From contig NZ_CP060825.1 in assembly GCF_014489615.1 (NCBI RefSeq), forward strand, positions 2,397,501-2,461,500: 64,000 bases of DNA, written 5' to 3'. This DNA is from Streptomyces genisteinicus (GTDB lineage: Bacteria; Actinomycetota; Actinomycetes; Streptomycetales; Streptomycetaceae). Positions 16,955 through 25,644 of this stretch are shown here, in pieces. How positions within the stretch are numbered: the first letter of the stretch is position 1; each line of letters starts with the position of its first letter. A model generated the notes under the pieces. That model was given only the letters and a program-made list of their open reading frames with translations, was not told where the DNA came from and did no database searches. Position numbers and translations under genes: made by a program.

Positions 16955-17829
16955 GTGCGGGTGTGTGGGTGGCGCACCCACGCTGCGCGCGGGTTGTCCT
17001 CAGACGCCGGACAGGCTTGGGTGCCCGGTCGGGCATGTGTGCTATGTGCGGGCGGGGGTGGTGCACCCCCGCTCCGCGCGGGTGTCCTCAAACGCCGGAC
17101 GGGCTTGAGTTGCCCGAACTGGGTCCGCACCGCAGAGCGGAAGTTGCGGGTCCCTCCGGAGGCTAGAGCGCCCGCTCGCCCCAGACCTACGTCGCCCTAA
17201 CTGGACGACCGTCGGGCGCTTACGCCTCCTGCGCGCCCCGTGTCCGCGGCGAACGCACCGGCCGGACGGGGGGAGGGAGCATTTCCGACTGCGGGTGAGT
17301 GGGTGGGGGGTGCAGGGGCAGCCGTCCGAGACCGGGGGCGCGGCACGAGGCGATGTGGGTACCTGCCCGTACATCTTCGCGTCCGGCAAGGACACCTCGC
17401 ACGCGCAGCGGAGGTGGGAAAGCCACCCGGTCCCGCGACCACCCACGCAAACAGCACACACGGCGGAAGATGCTCACGACCACCGGGGCCGCGGACGAAG
17501 AGACAGCCCCCACACCGGCGGGCCGGTACGTTCCACGCGGACACGGGGCGCGCAGGAGGCGTAAGCGCCCGACGGTCCTCAGGCTAGGGCAGGTCAAGTC
17601 TGGGGCGAGCGGGCGCTCTAGCCTCCGGAGGGACCCGCAACCCCCACTCCACGCACCGGACCAGCGCCGTGCAACCCAAGCCCGTCCGGCGCTTGAGGAC
17701 ACCCGCGCGCAGCGGGGGTGCACCACCCCCGCCCGCACAAGAAAAACATGCCCGACCGGGCACCCAAGCCCGTCCGGCGTCTGAGGACAACCCGCGCGCA
17801 GCGTGGGTGCGCCACCCACACACCCGCAC
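16955..17829. repeat. 875-bp composite inverted repeat filling a gene-free region
   Basis: Arms at 16955-17264 and 17521-17829 (~310 bp each) are near-identical inverted copies around a 256-bp centre. Each arm has two ~90-bp related units with a GGGTGGtGCACCC-type small hairpin followed by TCCTCAnrCGCCGGACgGGCTTG, then a segment TGCGGGTCCCTCCGGAGGCT and CGCTTACGCCTCCTGCGCGC. The centre holds a further diverged unit (~17370-17460). The whole 16911-17878 gap has no credible gene: open frames on both strands lack ribosome sites and merely follow the repeat. The core CCGGCGnTTGAGG is shared with the repeats at 26.7-27.1 kb. Confidence 0.85.
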
Positions 17830-17878
17830 CCAAACGTGCACCGCACCCGCGGAAACCGCACCGCACACGCGGGAAACG

Positions 17879-18415
17879 CTACGCCGACACCCCGTCGATG
17901 CGCTCCATCGCATCCTCCGCCCCGTACGGCTGGAGGTACGGCAGCCAGCGCGGGTCACGGTGGCCCGTGCCGATGATCCGCCAGGCGAGCCCGCTGGGCG
18001 GGGCGGGCTGGTGGCGCAGGTGCCAGCCCAGCTCGCGCAGGTGCCGGTCGGCCTTGACGTGGTTGCAGCGGCGGCAGGCCGCCACCACGTTGTCCCAGGC
18101 GTGCTGCCCTCCGCGGCTGCGCGGCACCACGTGGTCGACGCTGGTTGCGACGCCACCGCAGTACATGCAGCGCCCGCCGTCGCGGGCGAAGAGCGCTTTG
18201 CGGGTGAGCGGAACGGGCCCCCGGTAGGGGACCCGTACGAATCGTTTGAGCCTCACCACACTGGGCGCGGCGACGACACGGGTCGCACTGTGCAGGAGGG
18301 CGCCGGACTCCTCGAGGCAGAGAGCCTTGTTCTCCAGGACGAGGACGAGAGCGCGGCGGAGCGGTACGACGCCCAGTGGCTCGTACGACGCGTTGAGGAC
18401 CAGGACATGCGGCAC
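17879..18415 (-). CDS. HNH endonuclease family protein
   Basis: This 178-aa protein has the HNH nuclease core: a zinc-binding CMYCG, then DHVVPRSRGG with the catalytic DH, the NVVAACRRCNHVKAD segment with the second Cys pair, and the last HNH elements. The N-terminal part (VLVLNASYEPLGVVPLRRALVLVLENKA) is the conserved lead-in of a widespread actinobacterial HNH group of unknown function. The start is the GTG at 18415, with AAGGAGG 5 bases upstream, and excludes a 41-residue extension. It is divergent from mscS. A housekeeping DNA-processing role is possible but untested. Confidence 0.88.
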   Translation of the reverse strand: MPHVLVLNASYEPLGVVPLRRALVLVLENKALCLEESGALLHSATRVVAAPSVVRLKRFVRVPYRGPVPLTRKALFARDGGRCMYCGGVATSVDHVVPRSRGGQHAWDNVVAACRRCNHVKADRHLRELGWHLRHQPAPPSGLAWRIIGTGHRDPRWLPYLQPYGAEDAMERIDGVSA

Positions 18416-18666
18416 GGATGCCTCCTTGTACGCCGGCGGCGCGTGGCTCGCGCCGGGACGATCTGCCTTCAGTTTCGCCTCATGGCCGGTCCGAACGCCA
18501 CCACGTGCGCGTAACGGGCTGGAGGTGTTCTGCACCACAGGCGCAGGTGTCCCTTTTCTTCCTTCGTGGTGAGCCTTGTCTCTTGCCGCCGTGAGGGCGC
18601 GGGGCGGTGCGGCGGCCGCCGTTACTGTTGTCCTGGTTCCCCGTCGCCCGCCTGGAGGTTCCCCCT

Positions 18667-19737
18667 GTGACCGCGTTCTGGTCCGCCGTACGCGCGGACG
18701 GCACTCAGCAACCCGCCCCCGTCACGCTCGAGGAGGCCGCCGAGAGAGCGGGCGACGCGGCGGGGTGGGTCGAGGAGAACTGGTCCACCTGGCTGAACAC
18801 CGGTCTGCGGATCGCGCTGATCCTGACGGTCGCGCTGGTGCTGCGCATGCTGGTGCGCCGCGCGCTGACCAAGCTCATAGAGCGGATGAACCGGTCCGCG
18901 CAGGCGGTGGAGGGCACCGCGCTGGGGGGTCTGCTGGTCAACGCCGAGCGGCGCAGACAGCGCTCGGAGGCGATCGGCTCCGTGCTGCGTTCGATCGCGT
19001 CGTTCCTGATCCTGGGCACCGCGGGGCTGATGGTCCTCGGTGCGTTCAACATCAATCTGGCACCGCTGCTCGCCTCGGCGGGTGTGGCGGGTGTGGCGAT
19101 CGGCTTCGGTGCGCGCAACCTCGTCACCGACTTTCTCTCCGGCGTGTTCATGATCATGGAGGACCAGTACGGCGTCGGGGACTCGGTCGACGCGGGCGTG
19201 GCGTCGGGCGAGGTCATCGAGGTGGGCCTGCGCGTCACCAAGCTGCGCGGTGACAACGGCGAGATCTGGTATGTGCGCAACGGCGAGATCAAGCGGATCG
19301 GCAACCTCAGTCAGGGCTGGGCGACGTCGGCCGTGGATGTCACCGTTCGGCCGTCGGAGGACCTGGACCGGGTGAAGGCCGTGATCGGCGAGGTCGCGGA
19401 CGAGCTCGCCAAGTCGGAGCCGTGGAACGAGCGCCTGTGGGGCCCTGTCGAGGTGCTGGGTCTGACCGAGGTGCTGCTCGACTCGATGACGTTCCGGGTG
19501 GCGGCGAAGACGATGCCGGGCCAGGCGCTCGGCGTGGAGCGCGAGCTGCGCTGGCGGATCAAGCGGGCGTTCGACGCGGAGGGCATCCGGATCGTCGGCG
19601 GGCTGCCGCAGCAGGCGGAGGAGGCCGTCGCCGACCCCACGGCGGGCATGTCCGCGCCGTCGGCGTTCGCCTCCCAGACCTCTCCGCAGTCCCTGGCCGC
19701 GTCACCGATACCGCCGCCCACCAACCTGTCCAAGTAG
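18667..19737 (+). CDS. MscS-family mechanosensitive ion channel
   Basis: This 356-aa small-conductance mechanosensitive channel has an N-terminal span at about 40-60, further hydrophobic segments around 112-160, and the pore-lining helix GVAGVAIGFGARNLVTDFLSG (~138-158) rich in Gly/Ala. The beta domain with EDQYGVGDSV and the C-terminal alpha/beta domain follow. It releases solutes on hypo-osmotic shock. The GTG at 18667 follows CTGGAGG by 9 bases. The C-terminal 45 residues are low-complexity. A classic terminator follows within 25 bases. Confidence 0.92.
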   Translation: MTAFWSAVRADGTQQPAPVTLEEAAERAGDAAGWVEENWSTWLNTGLRIALILTVALVLRMLVRRALTKLIERMNRSAQAVEGTALGGLLVNAERRRQRSEAIGSVLRSIASFLILGTAGLMVLGAFNINLAPLLASAGVAGVAIGFGARNLVTDFLSGVFMIMEDQYGVGDSVDAGVASGEVIEVGLRVTKLRGDNGEIWYVRNGEIKRIGNLSQGWATSAVDVTVRPSEDLDRVKAVIGEVADELAKSEPWNERLWGPVEVLGLTEVLLDSMTFRVAAKTMPGQALGVERELRWRIKRAFDAEGIRIVGGLPQQAEEAVADPTAGMSAPSAFASQTSPQSLAASPIPPPTNLSK

Positions 19738-19758
19738 CGCCGGGGAGCACCTCCGCGA

Positions 19759-19805
19759 CCGCGCCCCCGCAGCGACGTTCCCGTCGCTGCGGGGGCGCGG
19801 TTGTT
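19759..19805 (+). terminator. terminator after mscS
   Basis: Nineteen-base perfect arms (19759-19777 and 19782-19800) with a TTCC loop are followed by TTGTTG. Confidence 0.85.
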
Positions 19806-19845
19806 GACGCCGCCCCGACCAGCGCCCTACCTTGCCTCCTACCGA

Positions 19846-19862
19846 TTAGGAAACTTTCCTAA
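19846..19862. promoter_or_regulatory. palindromic operator of the csn operon
   Basis: TTAGGAAACTTTCCTAA is a perfect 17-base palindrome in a local AT-rich patch, 23 bases before the csnR start. It resembles the palindromes described for Streptomyces ROK repressors such as CsnR. It is the expected autoregulatory site through which CsnR would block the whole operon. Confidence 0.8.
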
Positions 19863-19885
19863 CAGTGTGCTGCTGGAGGCTCTTC

Positions 19886-21088
19886 ATGGCCGGAACGACA
19901 CCGGGGACACCGCGCGTGCTGCGGGCCATGAACGATCGCGCCGCGCTCGACCTGCTGCTGGAGCACGGACCGCTCTCCCGGACCCGGATCGGCAACCTCA
20001 CCGGTCTGTCCAAGCCCACCGCCTCGCAGCTGCTGGCCCGGCTGGAGGCCGCCGGCCTGGTGGTCGTCACCGGCACCACCGCGGGCAGGCCGGGCCCCAG
20101 CGCCCAGCTGTACGCGGTCAACGCCCGTGCCGCGTACGCCGCCGGCCTGGACGTGACCTCGCGGCGGATCAGGGCCGCCGTCGCCGACGTCACCGGGGCG
20201 GTGGCCGGCGAGTACGAGCTGCCCACCCCCGGCCGCCGCGCGGACAGCGTCGTCCGCCAGGTCACCGACGCGCTCGACGGCGCGGTCAAGGCCGCCGGCA
20301 TCACCCGTGCCGACGTCCACCGCCTGGTCGTCGGCACCCCCGGCGCCTTCGACCCGTCCACCGGACGGCTCCGGTACGCCTCCCACCTGCCCGGCTGGCA
20401 CGCGCCCGCCCTCCTCGACGAGCTGGCCGCCGCCCTGCCGATGCCGGTCGAGTACGAGAACGACGTCAACCTGGTCGCCGTCGCCGAGCAGCGGCTCGGC
20501 GCGGCCCGCGGCCACGACACCTTCGTCCTGCTGTGGAACGAGGAGGGTCTCGGCGCCTCGCTCGTGATCGGCGGCAGGCTGCACCGCGGCTTCACCGGCG
20601 GCGCCGGCGAGGTCGGCTTCCTGCCGGTGCCCGGCACCCCGCTCGTCCGGCAGGTCGCCAAGGCCAACAGCGGCGGCTTCCAGGAACTGGCGGGCGCGCA
20701 GGCGCTGCCGCGGCTCGCGCGCGAGCTCGGCATCGAGCACATCGGCAGCGGTCCGTACGCGGAGGTCGCCGCCTCCTTGCTCGCGCGCGCCGCCGACGCC
20801 GACTCGGGCGCGTACGGGCAGCTGCTCGACGCCTACGCGACCGGCCTCGCCACCGGTCTCGCCTCCATGGTCGCCGTGCTCGACCCGGAGCTCGTCGTGC
20901 TCTCCGGCGACGTCATCGCCGCGGGCGGCGAGCCGCTGCGCACCCGGGTCGCGGCCGAGCTCACCGAGCTCGCCGCGCCCCGCCCCCGGCTCGTCTCCGG
21001 CACCGTCCGGCACGGCCCGGTGCTGCGCGGCGCGCTGGAGAGCGCCCTGGCCACCACCCGGGACGAGGTCTTCGACACCTCGCGCTGA
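19886..21088 (+). CDS. csnR: ROK-family transcriptional repressor CsnR
   Basis: This 400-aa protein has an N-terminal winged helix-turn-helix (about residues 14-70, SRTRIGNLTGLSKPTASQLLARLEAAG) and a ROK sugar-kinase-like domain. The usual ROK zinc motif CxxGxxGC is absent or degenerate; the region reads GGFQELAG. By synteny with S. coelicolor csnR-K it is the repressor of chitosan-oligosaccharide use, released by glucosamine-type sugars. The ATG at 19886 is set by GGAGG 7 bases upstream; an upstream GTG at 19865 would overlap the operator region. It leads a six-gene operon. Confidence 0.88.
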   Translation: MAGTTPGTPRVLRAMNDRAALDLLLEHGPLSRTRIGNLTGLSKPTASQLLARLEAAGLVVVTGTTAGRPGPSAQLYAVNARAAYAAGLDVTSRRIRAAVADVTGAVAGEYELPTPGRRADSVVRQVTDALDGAVKAAGITRADVHRLVVGTPGAFDPSTGRLRYASHLPGWHAPALLDELAAALPMPVEYENDVNLVAVAEQRLGAARGHDTFVLLWNEEGLGASLVIGGRLHRGFTGGAGEVGFLPVPGTPLVRQVAKANSGGFQELAGAQALPRLARELGIEHIGSGPYAEVAASLLARAADADSGAYGQLLDAYATGLATGLASMVAVLDPELVVLSGDVIAAGGEPLRTRVAAELTELAAPRPRLVSGTVRHGPVLRGALESALATTRDEVFDTSR

Positions 21089-21158
21089 CCCCGCCGTCCC
21101 GCCCTCCGATCCCGCTTCTCCCCCTTCCCCCGGCCCTTCGTCACAGGGAGACACCGCC

Positions 21159-22496
21159 ATGCCCAGAATCCGCCGGACCACGGCCGCCGCGCTCGCGGCG
21201 ACCGCCGCGATATCGCTCCTCGCCACGGCCTGCACGGGGTCGGCCGGCGACGCCGCGCCGGACGATCCGAAGGCGCGGACGACCCTCACCTTCTGGCACG
21301 GCTGGTCCGCGCCCTCCGAGGTCGCCGCCATCGAGGCCAACATCAGATCCTTCGAGGCGAAGCACCCCAACATCACGGTGAAGACCGTGAAGGGCATCAC
21401 GGACGACAAGCTGAACCAGGCGCTGCGGGCCGGCGGCTCCCAGGCGCCCGACGTCGTCTCCTCGTTCACCACGGACAACGTCGGCCGCTTCTGCACCACG
21501 GGGGCGCTCGCCGACCTGAAGCCGTTCCTCGACAAGTCCGGCATCGACCCGGCGGCCACCTTCCTGCCGCAGATGGCCAAGTACACCGAGCACGAGGGCA
21601 AGCGCTGCGCGGTGCCGCTGCTGGGCGACGCGTACGGCCTCTACTACAACAAGAAGGCGTTCGCCGAGGCAGGGATCACCGCCCCGCCGAAGACCCTCTC
21701 CGAGTTCGACGCGGTCGCCGAGAAGCTCACCAAGCGCAAGGGCGACACCTACGAGCAGCTCGGCTTCATGCCCAACTTCCAGGGCTACGAGACCACGTTC
21801 GAGCACTACGCCTCGCAGTTCGGCGTCCGGTACTTCGACGCGGACGGGAAGTCCGCCCTGGCCGGGGACCCGGCCGTGAAGGCGCTGTTCACCTGGCAGA
21901 AGAAGCTCGCCGACCGGCTCGGCGGCTACGAGCGGCTGGAGCGCTTCCGCGCGTCGCTGGGCGACGAGTGGGGCCCCAAGCACCCGTTCCACACCGGCCA
22001 GGTCGCCATGCAGCTCGACGGCGAGTGGCGCGGCAAGATGGCTTCGGACGCGGAGCTGGACTTCGAGATCGGCGCCGCGCCGTTCCCCGTCCCCGACGAC
22101 CAGGCGGACCAGTACGGCAAGGGGTACCTGTCCGGCACGATCCTCGGCATCGCCCGGGTCAGCGAGAAGCAGAACGCCGCCTGGGAGCTGGTGAAGTACC
22201 TCTCCACCGACACCGACGCGGTGGTCTCCTTCGCCAACGCCATCCACAACGTGCCCTCCACCCAGGCCGCGCTGAAGTCGCCGGACCTGGGCGACGATCC
22301 CCTGTACCGCACGTTCGTCTCCATCGCCCAGCACCCGGGCAGCTCGCACGCGCCCTCCTCGGTGAACGGCGGGGCGTTCCTGCTCACCGCGCAGGACCTG
22401 GGGGTGCGCTGGGAGGCCGGCCGGGAGAAGGACCTGGACGCCGGGCTGCGCAAGGCCGACGCCCAGGTCGACAAGGACAACGAGCAGGCGCGCTGA
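21159..22496 (+). CDS. csnE: ABC transporter substrate-binding lipoprotein CsnE
   Basis: This 445-aa extracytoplasmic solute-binding protein family 1 member has a lipoprotein signal with lipobox LATAC (Cys near residue 24). The mature protein has the family's TLTFWHGWSAPSE opening, the ITVKTVKG strand and YYNKKAFAEAGI. It delivers oligosaccharides, inferred to be glucosamine oligomers from chitosan, to the CsnFG permease. Its stop overlaps the start of csnF (TGATG). No ATPase is encoded in the operon, so a shared ATPase such as MsiK probably energises the importer. Confidence 0.9.
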   Translation: MPRIRRTTAAALAATAAISLLATACTGSAGDAAPDDPKARTTLTFWHGWSAPSEVAAIEANIRSFEAKHPNITVKTVKGITDDKLNQALRAGGSQAPDVVSSFTTDNVGRFCTTGALADLKPFLDKSGIDPAATFLPQMAKYTEHEGKRCAVPLLGDAYGLYYNKKAFAEAGITAPPKTLSEFDAVAEKLTKRKGDTYEQLGFMPNFQGYETTFEHYASQFGVRYFDADGKSALAGDPAVKALFTWQKKLADRLGGYERLERFRASLGDEWGPKHPFHTGQVAMQLDGEWRGKMASDAELDFEIGAAPFPVPDDQADQYGKGYLSGTILGIARVSEKQNAAWELVKYLSTDTDAVVSFANAIHNVPSTQAALKSPDLGDDPLYRTFVSIAQHPGSSHAPSSVNGGAFLLTAQDLGVRWEAGREKDLDAGLRKADAQVDKDNEQAR

Positions 22497-23461
22497 TGGC
22501 CGCCGTCCAGGCCGTCCGCGCCGTGGCGCCGGGGCTGCGGGCCCGGCGCCGCAGGAACGCGCTGCGCACGCTCGCGTTCCTCTCCCCCTGGCTGGTCGGC
22601 TTCGCCGTCTTCTTCGCGTACCCGCTGGTGTCGACGGTCTACTTCAGCTTCATGAAGTACGACGGGTTCGCTCCGCCGACCTGGGTGGGCCTGAAGAACT
22701 GGGCGTACGTCTTCGGCGACTACCCCTTCTTCTGGCCCGCGCTGCGCAACACGCTGTGGCTGGTCGCCGTGATGGTGTCGCTGCGGGTCCTCTTCGGGAT
22801 CGGCATCGGGCTGCTGATCACGAAGATCAGAACGGGTGCCGGGCTGTTCCGGACCTTCTTCTACCTGCCCTACCTCGCCCCGCCGGTCGCCGCGACCATG
22901 TCGTTCGTCTTCCTGCTCAACCCCGGTACGGGACCGGCGAACACGATCCTGGAGTCGCTGGGGCTGCCGGCGCCCGGCTGGTTCACCGACCCGGCGTGGT
23001 CCAAGCCGTCGCTGACGCTGCTCGCGCTGTGGGGCATCGGCGACCTGATGGTGATCTTCATGGCCGCGCTGCTCGACGTGCCGAAGGAGCAGTACGAGGC
23101 GGCGGAGCTGGACGGCGCGGGGCCGTGGCAGCGGTTCCGGCACGTCACCCTGCCGAACATCTCGCCCATCGTGCTCTTCGCGGTCGTCACCGGCGTCATC
23201 GCGACCATGCAGTACTACACGGAGCCGCTGGTGGCCGCGAAGGTCGCCAGCGGGGTGATCGGCGGCTCCGGCCAGCAGTTCGAACCGGGCTATCCCGACC
23301 GGACCACGCTCACCGTCCCGCAGATCGTCTACAACCTGGGCTTCCAGCGCTTCGACACCGGAGCGGCGTGCGTGGTCGCGCTGGTGCTGTTCGCCCTGGC
23401 GATGGCGTTCACCGCGGTGCTGATGCGGCGCCGCTCCGGCTTCCTGTCGGCGGAGGACTGA
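22496..23461 (+). CDS. csnF: sugar ABC transporter permease CsnF
   Basis: This 321-aa MalF-type permease has six predicted spans after a basic cytoplasmic N-terminus. The EAA loop reads EAAELDGAGPWQRFRHVTLP, the site that docks the ATPase. The ATG shares a base with the csnE stop. It forms a heterodimeric channel with CsnG. Confidence 0.92.
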   Translation: MAAVQAVRAVAPGLRARRRRNALRTLAFLSPWLVGFAVFFAYPLVSTVYFSFMKYDGFAPPTWVGLKNWAYVFGDYPFFWPALRNTLWLVAVMVSLRVLFGIGIGLLITKIRTGAGLFRTFFYLPYLAPPVAATMSFVFLLNPGTGPANTILESLGLPAPGWFTDPAWSKPSLTLLALWGIGDLMVIFMAALLDVPKEQYEAAELDGAGPWQRFRHVTLPNISPIVLFAVVTGVIATMQYYTEPLVAAKVASGVIGGSGQQFEPGYPDRTTLTVPQIVYNLGFQRFDTGAACVVALVLFALAMAFTAVLMRRRSGFLSAED

Positions 23462-23464
23462 CCG

Positions 23465-24373
23465 ATGACCCTGACCAGTACCCCGCCGGCACCGGCCGTC
23501 TCCCCTCCCGGGACCGGCGGCACCGGCGCCGCCCGGCGCGCTGCCCGGCGACGGGCCGCGCTGGAGTGGGTGGCCGTCCACTCGCTCGCCGTCGCCGCCG
23601 CTCTCTTCTTCCTGCTCCCGTTCCTCTTCGTCTTCCTCACCGCCGTGATGAGCGACGACCAGGCGCTCACCCGCGACCTGTGGCCGCACACCTGGGAGTG
23701 GGGCAACTTCGCGACCGTCTGGAACACCCCGGGTTTCCTGACCTGGTGGCGCAACACCCTGCTGTACGCGGGCCTCGGCACGGTGCTCGCCGTGGGCTCC
23801 AGCATCCCGGTCGCCTACGCGCTGGCCGTCTTCCGCTTCCGGGGCCGCAACCTGGCGATGATGCTGGTCATCGCCATGATGATGCTGCCGCCGCAGGTGG
23901 TCGTGGTGCCGATGTACCTGTTCTGGGCGAAGCAGCTGGACCTGGCGGGCACGCTGTGGCCGCTGATCGTCCCGTTCGGCTTCGGCAACGCCTTCACGAT
24001 CTTCCTGCTGCGCCAGTTCCTGCTGACCATCCCGAAGGAGTACACGGAGGCCGCCCGCATCGACGGCTGCGGGGAGCTGCGCACCATGGTGCGGATCGTG
24101 CTGCCGATGGCGAAGCCCGCCATCGCGGCGGTGGCCCTCTTCCACTTCTTCTACTGCTGGAACGACTACTTCGGACCGCAGATCTACGCCTCCGAGAACC
24201 CGGCCGCCTGGACCCTGAGCTACGGCCTGGAGTCCTTCAAGGGCGCCCATCAGACCGACTGGAATCTCACCATGGCCGCGACGGTGCTGATCATGGCACC
24301 GGTGATCGTGGTCTTCTTCTTCGCGCAGAAGGCGTTCATCGAGGGCGTCACCCTGACCGGAGTGAAGGGCTAG
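23465..24373 (+). CDS. csnG: sugar ABC transporter permease CsnG
   Basis: This 302-aa MalG-type permease has six spans and an EAA loop reading EAARIDGCGELRTMVRIVLP. It starts three bases after csnF stops. The C-terminus (FIEGVTLTGVKG) is the conserved MalG-type tail that contacts the ATPase. Confidence 0.92.
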   Translation: MTLTSTPPAPAVSPPGTGGTGAARRAARRRAALEWVAVHSLAVAAALFFLLPFLFVFLTAVMSDDQALTRDLWPHTWEWGNFATVWNTPGFLTWWRNTLLYAGLGTVLAVGSSIPVAYALAVFRFRGRNLAMMLVIAMMMLPPQVVVVPMYLFWAKQLDLAGTLWPLIVPFGFGNAFTIFLLRQFLLTIPKEYTEAARIDGCGELRTMVRIVLPMAKPAIAAVALFHFFYCWNDYFGPQIYASENPAAWTLSYGLESFKGAHQTDWNLTMAATVLIMAPVIVVFFFAQKAFIEGVTLTGVKG

Positions 24374-24378
24374 GAACA

Positions 24379-25644
24379 ATGAAACTCGCAGTCGTCGGGG
24401 GCGGCTCCACCTACACCCCCGAACTGATCGACGGCTTCGCGCGGATGCGCGACACCCTGCCGATCACCGAACTCGTCCTGATCGACCCGGCCGCCGACCG
24501 GCTGGAGCTCGTCGGCGGCCTGGCGCGGCGGATCTTCGCCAAGCAGGGCCACGGCGGGACCATCGTCACCACCTCGGACCTGGACGCCGGGGTCGAGGGC
24601 GCCGACGCCGTCCTGCTCCAGCTGCGCGTCGGCGGCCAGGCCGCACGGCAGCAGGACGAGACCTGGCCGCTGGAGTGCGGCTGCGTCGGCCAGGAGACCA
24701 CGGGCGCGGGCGGCCTCGCGAAGGCGCTGCGCACCGTGCCCGTCGTCCTGGACATCGCCGAACGGGTGCGCCGCACCAACCCGGACGCCTGGATCATCGA
24801 CTTCACCAACCCGGTGGGGATCGTGACCCGCGCCCTGCTGTCCGCGGGCCACAAGGCGGTCGGCCTGTGCAACGTGGCCATCGGCCTCCAGCGCAAGTTC
24901 GCGAAGCTGCTGAACGTCGCACCGGGGCAGGTGCACCTCGACCACGTGGGCCTCAACCACCTCACCTGGGAGACCGGGGTGCGCCTCGGGGGGCCCGGGG
25001 GCGAGGACGTGCTGCCGAAGCTGCTCGCCGAGCACGGCGAGGCCGTCGCGGCCGACCTGCGGCTGCCGCGCAGCCTGCTGGAACGCCTCGGTGTGGTCCC
25101 CTCCTACTACCTGCGCTACTTCTACGCGCACGACGAGGTGGTCGAGGAGTCGCGCACCAAGCCGTCGCGGGCGGCCGAGGTCGCGGCCATGGAGCGGCAG
25201 TTGCTGGAGATGTACGGCGACCCCTCGCTGGACGAGAAGCCCGAACTGCTGGCCAAGCGCGGCGGAGCCTTCTACTCGGAGGCGGCCGTGGACCTCGCCG
25301 CCTCCCTGCTGGGCGGGGCGGGCGGCCGGGTGCAGGTGGTGAACACCCTCAACCGGGGGACGCTGCCGTTCCTCCCGGACGACGCCGTCGTCGAGGTGCA
25401 GGCCCGGGTCGGCGCCGACGGTGCCGCACCGCTTCCGGTGCCCTGGCTCGATCCTCTCTACGCCGGGCTGATCGCCCAGGTGACCGCGTACGAGGACCTG
25501 GCCCTGGACGCGGCCCTGCGCGGGGGGCGCGACCGGGTCTTCCGGGCCCTGCTCGCGCATCCGCTGATCGGCCAGTACGACTACGCGGACCGGCTCACCG
25601 ACAGCCTGCTCGCACACAACCGGGAGCACCTCGCGTGGGCGTGA
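24379..25644 (+). CDS. csnH: GH4-family glycosidase CsnH
   Basis: This 421-aa NAD-dependent GH4 enzyme starts with the Rossmann motif GGGSTYTPELIDG. It carries the metal-binding CNVAIG (usual Cys-Asn) with NHLTW, in which the His contributes to the manganese site. GH4 enzymes cleave glycosides by a redox elimination with NAD and a divalent metal. In the csn operon it is expected to hydrolyse imported (possibly phosphorylated) glucosamine oligomers in the cytoplasm. The ATG is preceded by AGGAA-like bases, six bases after csnG. It overlaps the start of csnK by ten bases. Confidence 0.9.
   Translation: MKLAVVGGGSTYTPELIDGFARMRDTLPITELVLIDPAADRLELVGGLARRIFAKQGHGGTIVTTSDLDAGVEGADAVLLQLRVGGQAARQQDETWPLECGCVGQETTGAGGLAKALRTVPVVLDIAERVRRTNPDAWIIDFTNPVGIVTRALLSAGHKAVGLCNVAIGLQRKFAKLLNVAPGQVHLDHVGLNHLTWETGVRLGGPGGEDVLPKLLAEHGEAVAADLRLPRSLLERLGVVPSYYLRYFYAHDEVVEESRTKPSRAAEVAAMERQLLEMYGDPSLDEKPELLAKRGGAFYSEAAVDLAASLLGGAGGRVQVVNTLNRGTLPFLPDDAVVEVQARVGADGAAPLPVPWLDPLYAGLIAQVTAYEDLALDAALRGGRDRVFRALLAHPLIGQYDYADRLTDSLLAHNREHLAWA

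Noticed and set aside
16911..17878. Several 80-210-aa open frames on both strands
   Set aside because: They mirror each other because of the inverted repeat, have no ribosome sites and no protein-like pattern.
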